Below are positions 63,814-64,000 of a DNA stretch of 64,000 bases, in pieces. The position numbers and the translations under genes are program-made. The stretch spans positions 50,387 through 114,386 of the forward strand of contig CAISCU010000033.1 in assembly GCA_903883965.1 (NCBI GenBank). Direction: 5' to 3'. The notes beneath the pieces are model-generated. The model was given only the letters and a program-made list of their open reading frames with translations, had not been told where the DNA came from and searched no databases. This DNA is from an uncultured Bacteroidota bacterium. GTDB taxonomy: Bacteria; Bacteroidota; Bacteroidia; UKL13-3. The stretch's first letter is position 1. Each line of letters begins with the position of its first letter.

Positions 63814-63855
63814 AACAAAAAAGGGCAGTAGTTTAAACTACCGCCCTTTTTTGTT
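63814..63855 (+). terminator. guaB intrinsic terminator
   Basis: A 42-base inverted repeat centred between 63834 and 63835 pairs AACAAAAAAGGGC...GTAGTTT with its complement, with one A-C mismatch. It has a GC-rich core and a T-run (CCCTTTTTTG) on the 3' side. It begins 17 bases after the guaB stop. Confidence 0.9.
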
Positions 63856-63872
63856 AGTATGTCTAGTCCTGA

Positions 63873-63899
63873 AATAAGTTGACACAAAATCGACTTATT
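63873..63899 (+). promoter_or_regulatory. hairpin directly before the transposase ATG
   Basis: AATAAGTTG (63873-63881) and CGACTTATT (63891-63899) are complementary except for one base, with a 9-base loop. They end exactly at the ATG (63900). In an mRNA reading in from outside, this hairpin would occlude the start region, a known way for insertion sequences to limit transposase production. Confidence 0.5.
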
Positions 63900-64000
63900 A
63901 TGCAAAACACAGAAAAACAGATTAGAAGACGGAGTCAGCGTGATTACAGTTTAGCCTTTAAATTGAGCGTTGTAGAATCGGTAGAAAATGGCGAACTTAC
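63900..64000 (+). CDS. transposase OrfA-like protein, N-terminus only
   Basis: The frame from ATG 63900 reads MQNTEKQIRRRSQRDYSLAF, then KLSVVESVENGEL, and stays open to the window edge. It is too near the end to appear in the ORF track. The basic start and the phrase DYSLAFKLSVVESVENGEL resemble the helix-turn-helix N-terminus of IS3-family OrfA proteins common in Bacteroidota. Only 33 residues are visible, so completeness and a programmed frameshift to OrfB cannot be judged. Confidence 0.65.
   Translation, partial: MQNTEKQIRRRSQRDYSLAFKLSVVESVENGEL

Larger units (their letters stand above)
63860..64000 (+). mobile_element. left end of an IS3-family-like insertion sequence (truncated by window)
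   Basis: Downstream of the guaB terminator a sequence beginning near TGTCTAGTCCTGAAATAAGT leads within 40 bases into an OrfA-like transposase start. The T/C-rich TGT terminus and the position just before an orfA are typical of IS3-type left ends. The true boundary, any target-site duplication and the right end lie beyond what can be verified here, so the start coordinate is approximate. Confidence 0.6.

Noticed and set aside
1-64000. tRNA, rRNA, CRISPR arrays, prophage or defence islands
   Set aside because: Spacers are short and were read for tRNA-like arms and spaced repeats, and none was seen. No Cas, toxin-antitoxin, restriction or phage structural proteins appear among the supported genes.

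Overview
ORGANISM. The window comes from a member of the Bacteroidota, probably an environmental Sphingobacteria/Chitinophagia/Cytophagia-like lineage. The evidence is a full-length SprA (type IX secretion outer-membrane translocon), a lamin-tail-domain protein ending in a gliding-motility/T9SS type B-like C-terminal domain, a fused malic enzyme-phosphotransacetylase, the CruF/CrtZ/CrtYcd carotenoid genes, menaquinone genes, visibly AT-rich DNA, very short spacers, and repeated TAnnTTTG-type promoter elements in place of E. coli-type promoters. The exact genus cannot be named from the sequence alone. The content is mostly chromosomal core. I see no rRNA, tRNA, CRISPR array, prophage or defence island. 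The only mobile DNA is the left end of an IS3-family-like element at the extreme right edge. No stretch over about 300 bases lacks a gene. The largest gap is the roughly 260-base spacer between rimP and a divergent glycosyltransferase. LAYOUT. 1-3137 (minus): two rhodanese genes (one cut by the edge), a cytochrome b5-like protein, a DEAD-box helicase and asd. 3217-6555 (plus): large secreted lamin-tail protein. 6552-8832 (minus): lnt-rsmI. 8905-9681: FkbM methyltransferase. 9678-11243 (minus): DedA, purE and a small acidic protein. 11310-11678: DUF486 membrane protein. 11713-19473 (minus): gcvH, lycopene cyclase, crtZ, cruF, DUF3108 protein, ALDH7-type dehydrogenase and a large M1 peptidase. 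19560-25326 (plus): TPR protein, ComA-like phosphosulfolactate synthase, YqeY, LOG-family protein and maeB. 25376-30173 (minus): the rimP-nusA-infB operon. 30431-32634 (plus): two glycosyltransferases. 32644-33897 (minus): geranylgeranyl-reductase-like flavoprotein. 34033-40013 (plus): unknown protein, ftsH, LUD protein, lpxH, propeller-like protein and prfA. 40020-42477 (minus): unknown protein, then a glycosyltransferase translationally coupled to an LpxH-like phosphoesterase. 42589-42975: apaG. 42972-43289 (minus): MORN-like lipoprotein. 43371-53724 (plus): ruvA, sprA, O-methyltransferase, menA and menC. 53684-55308 (minus): VanZ and pgk. 55422-56516 (plus): Rieske protein and a YwaF-type membrane protein. 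56518-60903 (minus): TauE exporter, HEAT protein, MgtA ATPase and pentapeptide protein. 60993-63796 (plus): MFS transporter and guaB. 63860-64000: start of the IS element. HOW IT FITS TOGETHER. Themes are envelope building (lnt, two LpxH-type enzymes, four glycosyl/FkbM transferases, sprA), translation and quality control (rimP-nusA-infB, prfA, rsmI, ftsH, helicase), central and cofactor metabolism (asd, purE, guaB, pgk, maeB, gcvH, menA-menC) and membrane pigments. The most promising non-textbook signals are RNA-level structures in the rimP-nusA-infB operon, a peptidase apparently fused to an outer-membrane barrel, the ComA gene in a lineage without known coenzyme M, the unusual number of TTG starts, and convergent genes whose stop codons interlock on CTAG/CTAA. 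I did not find a clear wholly new system such as a defence cassette.
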